Below, in pieces: positions 1-7,316 of a stretch of 42,605 nt of DNA. Position numbers and translations under genes: made by a program. The DNA lies in the NCBI GenBank assembly GCA_045643185.1, contig JAZUKH010000224.1, positions 1-42,605 of the forward strand, in the 5' to 3' direction. The stretch's first letter is position 1. Each line of letters begins with the position of its first letter. Under the pieces are notes generated by a model. That model searched no databases. It was not told the origin of the DNA and was given only the letters and a program-made list of their open reading frames with translations. The DNA is from RGIG464 sp045643185 (GTDB taxonomy: Bacteria > Myxococcota_A > Bradymonadia > UBA4248).

Positions 1-90
1 CTCAAGGGCAACCTCAACACAACGTTTACTGAAAGCGACCGGGTGAATGCTCAACACAACATCGCATTCAGCCTGACGCAAACAAAATAA
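1..90 (+). CDS. 3' end of a gene, possibly an outer-membrane beta-barrel protein
   Basis: Frame 1 is open from the window edge to TAA at 88-90 and gives 29 residues with alternating polar and hydrophobic positions (for example NIAFSLTQ). That pattern fits the last strands of a beta-barrel. The C-terminal residue is Lys, not the Phe or Trp common in outer-membrane proteins. The start and most of the gene lie outside the window, so no family can be named. The barrel reading is an inference from a very short stretch. Confidence 0.4.
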   Translation, partial: LKGNLNTTFTESDRVNAQHNIAFSLTQTK

Positions 91-120
91 TTAAGACGCA
101 GCCTGCTGATTTTGCAAACG

Positions 121-262
121 TTACGATGCAACCAAGCTAGATAAAAACGATAAGCGCATGAACGCGAAGCGTTCGAAGCGCGGTGGATTCGGGATGTCTT
201 TGCACATAAACGAACGGGCGCTTACGCAGCTGAAAGCCGCTGACTTGCATAACCGCATCCGG
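121..262. repeat. Direct repeat, copy 1 of 2 (about 142 bp)
   Basis: This stretch recurs at 283-424 with an exact offset of 162 bp and only a few substitutions. It carries a small hairpin AACGC-GAA-GCGTT and a second imperfect one, GCAGCT-GAA-AGCCGC. No convincing coding frame is seen in it. Confidence 0.85.
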
Positions 263-282
263 CGAGATGGACGCGCGTGATA

Positions 283-424
283 TTACGATACAACCAAGCT
301 AGATAAAGACGATAAGCGCATGAACGCGAAGCGTTCGAAGCGCGGTGGATTCGGAATGTCTTTGCACATAAACGAACGGGCGCTTACGCGGCTGAAAGCC
401 GCTGACTTGCATAACCCCGTCCGT
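283..424. repeat. Direct repeat, copy 2 of 2 (about 142 bp)
   Basis: This is the second copy of the unit at 121-262. The second internal hairpin is perfect here (GCGGCT-GAA-AGCCGC), whereas copy 1 has one mismatch. The repeats fill most of the gap between the first gene end and the lipoprotein gene. I see no gene here. Confidence 0.85.
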
Positions 425-479
425 CGAAGGCGCAGGCAAGACGGGCGGGGCACGCGATAGCCCCCACCCACTTTTTTTG

Positions 480-504
480 GCCCGCGCGCCAAAGGCGCGC
501 GGGC
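480..504. repeat. Strong GC hairpin (11-bp stem, AAA loop)
   Basis: The arms 480-490 (GCCCGCGCGCC) and 494-504 (GGCGCGCGGGC) pair perfectly around AAA. A T-run precedes it on the plus strand (472-478), and no T-run follows on either strand, so it is not a standard intrinsic terminator. Confidence 0.6.
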
Positions 505-539
505 AACTTGACTGAGTTGTAACCACAAAAGTGAAATTC

Positions 540-568
540 TTGAACGCGCATGATGACTGTGGTATATT
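540..568 (+). promoter_or_regulatory. Sigma-70-like promoter of the VWA lipoprotein gene
   Basis: TTGAAC (540-545) and TATATT (563-568) are separated by 17 bp. Transcription would start near 575 and leave an untranslated leader of about 84 nt before the ATG at 659. Confidence 0.65.
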
Positions 569-658
569 AGAAATAAGATTGCATGGTTTTTACCGTGTTC
601 ATACCGATTTTTTATGGGTCATAACAGGCCATAGGGACCATAATTGAGGAGGAGAACG

Positions 659-3600
659 ATGTCAGATCGTCGTAGTAGAATGTTTTGGTTGGGTGCGTTA
701 GCACTCGCTGGGGTTGGAGTCAGCATGATGTCATGCGCTGTCGAAGACGAAATTGACGGCAAAAAACGTGGCACCGACGAAAGCAGCAACATCGAAACAA
801 AAATTGATGATACTGGTGACAAAATCGCCAAAGGAGTCCCCGCGATCTGCCGTAACTCCAAAAAGTGCCTCGACGCGTCGGAATGTATCGGTGACGCGGC
901 CTTCCTAGCCTGCCGTTGCGTCACGGAACAACGTTGCTCCGATGACCCACAATGCAACGGTATCAACGACTCCGCTGAAGGCTCCACTTACACATGCAAT
1001 TACACGTGTGGTCAGCCGCTCGAAGACGGTACAGATACCTGCAACTGGAACGTCTGCCGTAACAGCAAAGCATGCACTGAAAGCAGCACCGATGGCTGCA
1101 CACTGCGTAGCGCTCAAGACAGACCCGACGATGACGACGATAATGACCATATCAGCAATGGCGATGAGATCTCCGCTGGTTACGATCCCTGTAACGAAGA
1201 TATGGACGGCGACGGCGTGTTGGACGGCGATGAAGATCTCGACGGCGACGGTGTAATCCATCCCGAATTCGGTGAATATGACCCCCGCGATCCAAACGAT
1301 CATCCAAACAGCTCAAACGGCGAAGCAAAGGCCAGAGAAAAAGTCTGTAAAAAAGAAATCCTCAACGGAAACAAATATACCTTCAGCAATGGCGTCGTCG
1401 CCGGCTTCACCACGACGTCACCGACTTATAACCAGGTTCGTGGTGATTCCTCTGACACCGATATCGTCTCCTTCGACGATAGTGCAACCGGCGTAAGCGG
1501 TCTCTACTACCTCGATACGCCGAAGGTCGGTAAAGTCATCATTTCCTCGGCACTCAAAAATCAGTTCGCTGAATCGATTAAACAGATCTTCGAAGAATCA
1601 AACTTCGAAACGCCGGTTCCCCTCGATTCATGGAACGGTTACAAAAAAGAACTCCAGATCATCCCTAACCACAGCGTCCAGCGTTCCAAATACGCCATCC
1701 ACTTGGCTGACGGTGCTCAGGTGACCCCCAAAATGGTGCGTGACGCCCTTGCTAGCGCTTTTGGTAACCAGAAAGTCACCATCGCCGAATATAACGAAAG
1801 CGAAAAATGTTCCAGTGGACAGATCTCCCTCTACCTCGCTCGTTCAAACTACGCTGCGGGCAACGGCTCACTCATTGATGCCAAAGCCATCTACAGCTTC
1901 GGTATTGCCTGCAAAGAAAACGTCACCAAAAAAGGTTCCATTGAGATGGACGATATCATCTCCGGCACCATGGTCGCACCGGGCGATTACGAACCGTTCA
2001 GAAACTTCATCTGCCAGACCGAAGGCTACGGCAAAACAAACGGCATGATCGACTTCATCTGGCTCGTCGATAACTCCGGCTCCATGGCCGACGAACAGGA
2101 AAACGTCTCGGCAACGGCGGATATCTTTATGGATAAGCTCGCAACGTCCGGCGTTGATTACCGAATCGCCGTCGCTTTCACCGACTCCTATTTGCTCGAT
2201 GAAGCCGCCGAAAACGAAGGCTACCATAACTACTGGAAAGCCGCGGTATCAGGTACAACGGGCGATATGCCTTATGTTTTCGATAACGGCACGCGTTACC
2301 ACACAAATCTTACTGGGAACGGTTACTCAAACGTCAGTTTCATCAACGGCAAAAATGAAATTGATGAAAAAGATGACCCCGAAAGCGTCAAGTTCGCATT
2401 CAAACAAATGGTCACGGAATTTCAGCAGGGTGGCGTTGGTTGTAATCGAAATGACTTTCAAGGCTCCGCTATCCCCACGAAAAACAAAAACATTTGTGGT
2501 TCCGGTTATGAAGATGGCCTCAAGAGCGTCGAATATGTTCTGAAAAAACTCGCTCAACCCACGATTTTCGACCTGCGAAAAGCCATCTACTTCGACGGTT
2601 GGGAAGGAGCTGTGGCCAATTCAAAAGAAGGCCGTTGCGCGATCGCGAAAGACAAAGTGCCTCATTGCTTCGATGACAATTTGGATGAAGCCAGTTGCTA
2701 TCAGGAAGTCCTGTCATACTATAAAAACATTCCGGATGCCGATAAAGATAAAGTTGTTATCTGTCTAAACAACGTTGAAAACATTACGTTGCGTGACAAT
2801 GCCCTCAAATACATCATTTGGATCACCGATGAAAACTCCCGACAGTTCAAAGAATTGCCCAGAGCAACAAAAAATATCGGTTTTGCATACACACCTAGCA
2901 ATAAATATTATCCGGCCCTCCCGATCTGCCGTTCGGGCTATGAGATCACAGGGCCAGAGCTCACAGAAGTCGCAACCAATCCATTCAAACAAGCCTTTGG
3001 ACGCTGCTTCTACGATGAAGAAGCTGAAGAATCGATACCAGATTACACCGATCCTGATAATAATACACAAGTCACGGTTAGCGATTGCTACACGGATGAC
3101 ACCCTCAGCACGCAGAAAGCTTGCCAGCCTTACTATACGGATCGAAGCACCGACGAAGGCAAAAAAGCAATCACCGAATCCACAAAATTGCCTGAACTCG
3201 CAGACAAATACAAAGCGACCTACAACATCATCTCTTACTACCTGGCCTCCTACGTTCAGTACGCTGGAACAGGTGGCATCGCTGGTTTCGCTATCGTTGG
3301 TGATGACAAATCAAACGGCGGCGCCTGTGAAGAACTCAAGGGTAACTCTGCCATGGGTGCCAACTACGGTTACGACTACATCCTCACGGCACGTTATCTC
3401 GGCGCACTCGAAAAGAATGGCGAGGGGCTCTACATCGATTCCAAAGGTAACTACAACTTCTCCGGTAAAGAAGGTGGCTATGGCTCCATCTGCAACAGCG
3501 ACTACGAAGGCACCGTTACCGCACTCCTCGATGACGCTATCGGCCGTGTTGCTGCACACAACCTCATTGGCTACCCCATCTCCTCGACGATTACCGTCTC

Positions 3601-3772
3601 CATCAAAAACCCGACCTCGGATAACGCGACGACTCTCTATCGTAACGAATCCTCAAATGGTTGGTCCTATGATGCTTCGCAGAACGCTATCATTCTGAGC
3701 AACGTTGCCAGAGCGACTGAAAAATCCTACCTCGCGATCGCATACGTTATTTGGAAGAAGAACCTCGGTTAA
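659..3772 (+). CDS. Large von Willebrand A-domain lipoprotein
   Basis: A protein of 1037 residues. The ATG at 659 is chosen over an in-frame TTG at 644 because a GAGGAGGAG ribosome site sits just upstream. The N-terminus is a lipoprotein signal (hydrophobic ALALAGVGV, then SMMSC). A Cys-rich segment of about 100 residues follows, then an acidic calcium-loop stretch near residues 181-199 with DMDGDGV and DLDGDGV units. A VWA domain starts near 468 with the metal-site motif D471-x-S-x-S (VDNSGSMAD). Such proteins are anchored in the outer or inner membrane and are thought to bind ligands through the metal site. The ligand is unknown. It is transcribed alone, with its own promoter and terminator, so a link to the injection-system genes downstream is not shown. 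Confidence 0.85.
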   Translation: MSDRRSRMFWLGALALAGVGVSMMSCAVEDEIDGKKRGTDESSNIETKIDDTGDKIAKGVPAICRNSKKCLDASECIGDAAFLACRCVTEQRCSDDPQCNGINDSAEGSTYTCNYTCGQPLEDGTDTCNWNVCRNSKACTESSTDGCTLRSAQDRPDDDDDNDHISNGDEISAGYDPCNEDMDGDGVLDGDEDLDGDGVIHPEFGEYDPRDPNDHPNSSNGEAKAREKVCKKEILNGNKYTFSNGVVAGFTTTSPTYNQVRGDSSDTDIVSFDDSATGVSGLYYLDTPKVGKVIISSALKNQFAESIKQIFEESNFETPVPLDSWNGYKKELQIIPNHSVQRSKYAIHLADGAQVTPKMVRDALASAFGNQKVTIAEYNESEKCSSGQISLYLARSNYAAGNGSLIDAKAIYSFGIACKENVTKKGSIEMDDIISGTMVAPGDYEPFRNFICQTEGYGKTNGMIDFIWLVDNSGSMADEQENVSATADIFMDKLATSGVDYRIAVAFTDSYLLDEAAENEGYHNYWKAAVSGTTGDMPYVFDNGTRYHTNLTGNGYSNVSFINGKNEIDEKDDPESVKFAFKQMVTEFQQGGVGCNRNDFQGSAIPTKNKNICGSGYEDGLKSVEYVLKKLAQPTIFDLRKAIYFDGWEGAVANSKEGRCAIAKDKVPHCFDDNLDEASCYQEVLSYYKNIPDADKDKVVICLNNVENITLRDNALKYIIWITDENSRQFKELPRATKNIGFAYTPSNKYYPALPICRSGYEITGPELTEVATNPFKQAFGRCFYDEEAEESIPDYTDPDNNTQVTVSDCYTDDTLSTQKACQPYYTDRSTDEGKKAITESTKLPELADKYKATYNIISYYLASYVQYAGTGGIAGFAIVGDDKSNGGACEELKGNSAMGANYGYDYILTARYLGALEKNGEGLYIDSKGNYNFSGKEGGYGSICNSDYEGTVTALLDDAIGRVAAHNLIGYPISSTITVSIKNPTSDNATTLYRNESSNGWSYDASQNAIILSNVARATEKSYLAIAYVIWKKNLG

Positions 3773-3797
3773 TCTCTGGATCCCATTTCAAAATAAA

Positions 3798-3822
3798 GCC
3801 TCCCAGCCGGGAGGCTTTTTTT
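3798..3822 (+). terminator. Intrinsic terminator after the VWA lipoprotein
   Basis: GCCTCCC (3798-3804), loop AGCC, GGGAGGC (3809-3815), then seven T. Confidence 0.9.
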
Positions 3823-3862
3823 GTATCCAAACGTTTTTTGATAAGTCCAAACCGCTTCCAAA

Positions 3863-3897
3863 GTTTTGTGGCCGCAGGCCCAGGCCTGCTCCAAAAC
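3863..3897. repeat. Intergenic hairpin
   Basis: GCAGGCC (3874-3880) pairs with GGCCTGC (3883-3889). The outer arms GTTTTG (3863-3868) and CAAAAC (3892-3897) can extend it across an asymmetric internal loop. No T-run follows. Confidence 0.45.
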
Positions 3898-3965
3898 CAA
3901 AATGCTCAAACCCAAACGAACAAACTAAAACAATATTGTGACCTCCGGGTGTGTCATGACCTTTT

Positions 3966-4015
3966 CTGTGACAGACCACGTTAAATGTTGGACAAGAAAG
4001 CCAACTCGTTATAAA
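3966..4015 (+). promoter_or_regulatory. Promoter of the CIS chaperone gene with upstream CTGTGACAG palindrome
   Basis: TTGGAC (3988-3993) and TATAAA (4010-4015) are 16 bp apart. The 10-mer CTGTGACAGA lies at 3966-3975, just upstream of the -35 box. The same 10-mer recurs at 6577-6586 before the tube gene, so it may be a shared operator. Confidence 0.5.
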
Positions 4016-4032
4016 AATAAAGGATATAGTTT

Positions 4033-4066
4033 AGGCGAAAGCCTTTTTTTCAACGCTCATTTGAGC
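4033..4066 (+). promoter_or_regulatory. Leader hairpins of the chaperone mRNA, first one terminator-like
   Basis: AGGC-GAAA-GCCT (4033-4044) is followed by a T-run to 4050. A second small hairpin, GCTCA-TT-TGAGC (4055-4066), comes next. Both sit between the predicted promoter and the gene, so the first could act as a weak attenuator. The stem is only 4 bp, so its effect may be slight. Confidence 0.4.
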
Positions 4067-4085
4067 ATGATGTAAGGACCGAAAA

Positions 4086-4457
4086 ATGGCATTCAAAACT
4101 GAATTCGAATTCACTCTTCCCAAAGGTTATGTGGACAAAGACGGCAATCTGCACCGCGAAGGCGTGATGCGCCTCGCGACCGCCAAAGATGAGATCGCCC
4201 CGCTCCAGGACTATCGTGTCCAGGCTAACCGCGCTTACCTCGTCATCATTCTGCTCAGCCGCGTCATCACCAAGCTCGGGACCATGCGTACTGTCGCACC
4301 CAATATCATCGAAGACCTCTTCAGCTCCGACCTCGCCTACCTCCAGGAATTCTACAGAAAGATCAATGAAGAAGGCAGCGCCGCCATCAAAGTCACATGC
4401 CCCGCGTGTAAACACGAATTCGAAGTCGACATGGGGACTGGCCTGGGGGGGTACTAA
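4086..4457 (+). CDS. Contractile-tail assembly chaperone (Mu gp41-like)
   Basis: A protein of 123 residues in the zero frame, with an AAGGA ribosome site 8 nt before the ATG. The sequence (FEFTLPKGYVD near the start, then LATAKDEIAPL and YLVIILLSRVITKLG) is typical of small tail assembly proteins of Mu-like phages and contractile injection systems, which are thought to help polymerise the tube. A CPAC pair lies near the C-terminus. The zero-frame stop at 4455-4457 lies just after a run of seven G. A -1 shift there would replace the last residue (Tyr) with 55 residues encoded at 4451-4615 and give a 177-residue product. It opens the CIS gene cluster and is followed by the sheath gene. Confidence 0.8.
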   Translation: MAFKTEFEFTLPKGYVDKDGNLHREGVMRLATAKDEIAPLQDYRVQANRAYLVIILLSRVITKLGTMRTVAPNIIEDLFSSDLAYLQEFYRKINEEGSAAIKVTCPACKHEFEVDMGTGLGGY

Positions 4458-4491
4458 GCTACCCCCTGGATAAGCTGTATCAGGAGGTAGC
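4445..4491 (+). promoter_or_regulatory. Predicted programmed -1 ribosomal frameshift site
   Basis: The zero-frame codons CTG GGG GGG TAC TAA contain the heptamer G_GGG_GGG at 4445-4451, on which both tRNAs can re-pair fully after a -1 slip. Six nucleotides later (4452-4457, TACTAA) begins a stem: GCTACC (4458-4463) pairs with GGTAGC (4486-4491), then one C-A mismatch, then CCTG (4465-4468) with CAGG (4481-4484), and a 12-nt loop. Heptamer, spacer and stem match the classical layout. An alternative smaller hairpin, GGGGGTA (4447-4453) with TACCCCC (4460-4466), overlaps the slip site. A homopolymer sequencing error is the main other explanation. Confidence 0.65.
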
Positions 4492-4618
4492 GTATATCGC
4501 TTACCACTTCCATTGGGCGATAGACGATATCCTCAACATGGAGCACAAGGAACGTCAAATTTGGATCCGCGAGATCTCTGAGATCAACCGCGAAATTAAT
4601 GAAAGCCGTGGTGGCTAA
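4451..4618 (+). CDS. DUF6760-like segment, probable -1 frameshift extension of the chaperone
   Basis: The -1 frame encodes 55 residues from 4451 to the TAA at 4616-4618. They begin VLSYPLDKLYQEVAYIAYHF, run into a Glu/Arg-rich helix (MEHKERQIWIREI), and resemble the small DUF6760 proteins of CIS loci. The frame is open only from 4412, after an in-frame TAA at 4409-4411. It holds no ATG, GTG or TTG before the ATG at 4538, which is already past the conserved first half. A CTG at 4466 is the only near-standard alternative start. I therefore read it as the second part of a chaperone fusion made by frameshifting, like T in lambda GT, not as an independent gene. The family assignment is from memory of the YPLDxLYxEVAxxAYHFHW pattern. 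Confidence 0.65.
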   Translation, partial: VLSYPLDKLYQEVAYIAYHFHWAIDDILNMEHKERQIWIREISEINREINESRGG

Positions 4619-4629
4619 CGTTCCTGGGT

Positions 4630-4653
4630 GAAGGCGATGGATCCATCGCCTTC
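4630..4653. promoter_or_regulatory. Perfect 24-bp palindrome between chaperone and sheath genes
   Basis: The sequence is its own reverse complement over 24 bp and would form a 10-bp stem with an ATCC loop. The T-rich stretch after it (TTTATTTTTC) starts 4-5 nt away. The sheath ATG is only 27 nt downstream, which leaves no room for a separate promoter, so transcription must at least partly pass. It may set the ratio of chaperone to sheath mRNA by partial termination or by stabilising mRNA ends. Confidence 0.6.
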
Positions 4654-4680
4654 CACTTTATTTTTCATTCAGAGGTTGTA

Positions 4681-6426
4681 ATGGCTAAAATTAGGCTTCC
4701 AGGTGTCTACTTCGAGGATAATCCGAAAGTTGAAAGAGGCGTTTCGCTCGGAGAAACCGGCGTGCCCGCCTTTCTAGGCGTCACACAAAGAGGGCCTCTC
4801 AATGAACCCGTCAGCGTTCAAAGCATTCAACAATTCCTGAGGATCTTCGGCGAACCCGTCAAAGATTCGTACCTTTACGGAAGCGTTTTCGGCTTCTTCC
4901 TTAACGGCGGAACGCGTTGCTATATCGTTCGTATTGCACACGTTTTTCGTAATGGAAAAGGCGAACTCGCGAGATGCGCTCGCTACGAACTTCTGGATGG
5001 CTCCGGTTACCCCACACTCGAAGTGGAAGCATCCAGCGAGGGCAGCTGGGGAAATCAGCTGTCCGTTTCCATCGAATACCCCAAAACACCACGTGTACAC
5101 TCATTCCTTACGTTCGACCTCGTCGAAGGAAGCAAAATGGCTACCATCCAGTCTTCCCGTGGCGTCGAGCGAGGCATGATGCTCAAAATTTATGATGGCG
5201 ACGACGCACGTTACGTCACCGTCGATCGGATCCGCGGTAACGAAGTTTATTGGCATGACCCCATCGACAGGCCCTTCAAATCCGCAGCACCCACCTATAT
5301 CGAAAGCGTCGAATTCGACCTCATCGTCAAAGAAAAGAAACATGTCGAACGATTTACGAACCTTTCACTCGGAAAAGGCGCCGTCCGAAACGTTTCAAGA
5401 GTCGTCGCACAGGAATCTGAACTCATCCGAGTCAATGTCCTCTCCGGGTTTGATTTTGAAAACTACCCCGAAAACGTTTCCGACGTGGCACTCAGAGGCG
5501 GACGCGACGGTATCAGTGGCATCACCAGCGAGGACGTCATTGGTTACAATAACGGACCAGGTGCACGCTACGCACTTTCCTCACTCGAGTCCAACGAAGA
5601 AGTCGATCTCGTTGCCGTCCCTGATTTGCAGTACTTCATGGACAACTGCGAAGCCTTCAAGTCCGATCGTGATTTTCAGGGCATCCAGATGGCCGTCATC
5701 ACGCACTGCGAGCGCATGGGCGACCGATTCGCCATCCTCGAAACGCCGCGCGATATGAAGGTCGAACAGATCTACGACTTCCGTTCAAAATTCCAGACCA
5801 CGTTCGCTGCACTCTACTATCCGTGGATCGTCTGGCAGGACGGTGACGTACAACGAAAAATGCCGCCTTCCGGATTCATGGCTGGCGTCTACGCACGTTG
5901 TGATCGAAACGAAGGTGTCTTCCGCGCACCCGCCAACGTTCCCATCGAAGGCGTTACCGACCTTACATGCCGTCTCCACGAAGGCCACCTGACCGAACTT
6001 AACGACAAAGGCATTAACTGCATCCGTTACATGCCCAGCCGTGGTATTCGTCCGTGGGGGGCACGCGCCCTGTCCACAGAGCCTGACTGGCGTTACCTCA
6101 CCAGCCGACGCGTCTTTAATGCCGTCCGACGAGCGATCTACGAGAATACCCAATGGGTCGTTTTCGAGCCCAACGGCGCGGATCTCCGCGACCAGGTCAC
6201 CAGCATGCTCACCGAGTTCCTCGGAAAACTCTGGGCTGCAGGCTACTTCCCTGGAAAAACCCAGGAAGACGCCTTTTTCATCAAATGCACGTCAGACAAT
6301 AACACGACCGATGACGCAGATATCGGCGTTTTCAATGTCGATGTCGGAATCGCCATCGGAAAGCCCCTCGAATACATCGTCATGTCTTTCACACACAAGA
6401 TGGAAGAACAGGTCGTCGGCGTTTAA
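4681..6426 (+). CDS. Contractile tail sheath protein
   Basis: A protein of 581 residues, with GAGG about 6 nt before the ATG. It shows the standard sheath N-terminus (RLPGVYFED, then GVPAFLGVTQRGPLNEPV, then FFLNGGTRCYIVRI). The conserved C-terminal domain is also present: WRYLTSRRVFNAVRRAIYE, WVVFEPN, LWAAGYFPG, and the final strand region PLEYIVMSF. The sheath forms helical rings around the tube and shortens to drive it outward. The length is in the normal range for one-sheath systems. A middle segment of about 150 residues (roughly 85-235) is a variable surface domain. It follows the chaperone gene by 62 nt and ends at its own terminator. Confidence 0.95.
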   Translation: MAKIRLPGVYFEDNPKVERGVSLGETGVPAFLGVTQRGPLNEPVSVQSIQQFLRIFGEPVKDSYLYGSVFGFFLNGGTRCYIVRIAHVFRNGKGELARCARYELLDGSGYPTLEVEASSEGSWGNQLSVSIEYPKTPRVHSFLTFDLVEGSKMATIQSSRGVERGMMLKIYDGDDARYVTVDRIRGNEVYWHDPIDRPFKSAAPTYIESVEFDLIVKEKKHVERFTNLSLGKGAVRNVSRVVAQESELIRVNVLSGFDFENYPENVSDVALRGGRDGISGITSEDVIGYNNGPGARYALSSLESNEEVDLVAVPDLQYFMDNCEAFKSDRDFQGIQMAVITHCERMGDRFAILETPRDMKVEQIYDFRSKFQTTFAALYYPWIVWQDGDVQRKMPPSGFMAGVYARCDRNEGVFRAPANVPIEGVTDLTCRLHEGHLTELNDKGINCIRYMPSRGIRPWGARALSTEPDWRYLTSRRVFNAVRRAIYENTQWVVFEPNGADLRDQVTSMLTEFLGKLWAAGYFPGKTQEDAFFIKCTSDNNTTDDADIGVFNVDVGIAIGKPLEYIVMSFTHKMEEQVVGV

Positions 6427-6440
6427 CGCCTAAAAACTTA

Positions 6441-6483
6441 ACTGCGACGCGTTGCAACCCTTCGCGCCGCAGTGTCATTTTTT
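6441..6483 (+). terminator. Terminator after the sheath gene
   Basis: ACTGCG-A-CGCG (6441-6451) pairs with CGCG-C-CGCAGT (6463-6473), with one A-C mismatch. A T-run follows at 6478-6483 after a 4-nt gap (GTCA). Confidence 0.6.
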
Positions 6484-6777
6484 CAAAAACTGCGTTCCGA
6501 CGCGGGTGACCAAACTTGTCACACCCAGTTTGATCACACCAATTCGTCCTTTTTTTTACTTGGGGTCTATTTACCCCTGTGACAGAATTGGCTAGTCAAA
6601 AAATTTGACGAAATCTCAAAAAGAATCAAGGATTTGCACGCCACTAAAGGCTAGAAAAAATCGATTTTTTTTGGTATTTAGATTGCAAGTATTAACCGCG
6701 CTTGATTATAGGCAGGGACTAATGACCTCACCCCACCCAACACGAGGTCAAGTTCCACAAACTTACTGGAGGAAAAT
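6484..6777 (+). promoter_or_regulatory. Tube-gene upstream region with candidate promoter and inverted repeats
   Basis: A candidate promoter is TTGCAA (6683-6688) with TTATAG (6706-6711), spacer 17 bp. Further upstream lie nested inverted repeats: CCAATTC (6539-6545) with GAATTGG (6585-6591), enclosing GGGGT (6562-6566) with ACCCC (6573-6577). CAAACT...AGTTTG lies near 6511-6532. The 10-mer CTGTGACAGA (6577-6586) also occurs before the chaperone gene. The ribosome site is TGGAGG at 6766-6771. No gene is seen here. Confidence 0.5.
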
Positions 6778-7212
6778 ATGTCTGATACACCTTTTGGTTC
6801 TTTTGGGTTCAAAGTTACGATCAAAGTTAACGGCGACAAACAGGAGATCGGTTGGTTTCAGGAAGTCAGCGGACTTTCAGTTCAGCTGAACGTGGAAGAC
6901 TATGTGGAAGGCGGTTGCAACAACACGACGCACAAAGTCATCACCGGCACGACCTACTCTAACATCGTCCTCAAACGTGGCCTTTGCTCTGCGAGCATGT
7001 TCAATTGGGTCAATGGATTCATCAATGGCTCAGCCAAACGTATGAGCGGCGAGATCGTCCTGCTGGCCGAAGACAGCAAGACCCCTGTTAAGACATTTGC
7101 ATTTACGAATGGTATCCCCGTCAAATGGGATGGCCCGTCTCTTAGCGTCAGCAACGATGCGATCGCAACCGAAACACTTGAAATCGCACACGAAGGACTG
7201 ACCGTTAAGTAG
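6778..7212 (+). CDS. Contractile tail tube protein (T4 gp19-like)
   Basis: A protein of 144 residues, about the normal length for CIS and phage tube subunits. The start (FGSFGFKVTI), IGWFQEVSGLSVQ, the central YVEGGCNNTTHKV and ITGTTYSNIVLKRG, and the C-terminal ETLEIAHEGLTV are typical of the gp19/Hcp-fold tube family. Subunits stack as hexamers to form the inner tube that carries cargo. The gene has its own candidate promoter and is followed after about 100 nt by the large coiled-coil gene. Only one tube gene is present, while many CIS loci carry two or more. Confidence 0.9.
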   Translation: MSDTPFGSFGFKVTIKVNGDKQEIGWFQEVSGLSVQLNVEDYVEGGCNNTTHKVITGTTYSNIVLKRGLCSASMFNWVNGFINGSAKRMSGEIVLLAEDSKTPVKTFAFTNGIPVKWDGPSLSVSNDAIATETLEIAHEGLTVK

Positions 7213-7226
7213 TCCTTTTATTACGG

Positions 7227-7270
7227 GTGTTTTAGTGAAACACGGCTCTGCTCGAAAACTTCGACAGAGC
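7227..7270. promoter_or_regulatory. Two hairpins between tube and coiled-coil genes
   Basis: The first is GTGTTT (7227-7232) with AAACAC (7238-7243). The second is GCTCTG (7245-7250) with CAGAGC (7265-7270), continued after one bulged C by TCGAA (7252-7256) with TTCGA (7260-7264), making 11 pairs around AAC. No U-tract follows, so they probably stabilise or process the mRNA. Confidence 0.55.
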
Positions 7271-7316
7271 GAATCCGTTAAACGCCGGTAACGGTCATTT
7301 CAATGGGAGTACAGCG

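Noticed and set aside
480..504. GC hairpin as an intrinsic terminator
   Set aside because: No T-run follows it on either strand in the direction of transcription.
4481..4538. AGGAGG at 4482-4487 as a ribosome site for an independent DUF6760 gene
   Set aside because: The next in-frame ATG (4538) is about 50 nt away and past the conserved first half of the domain.
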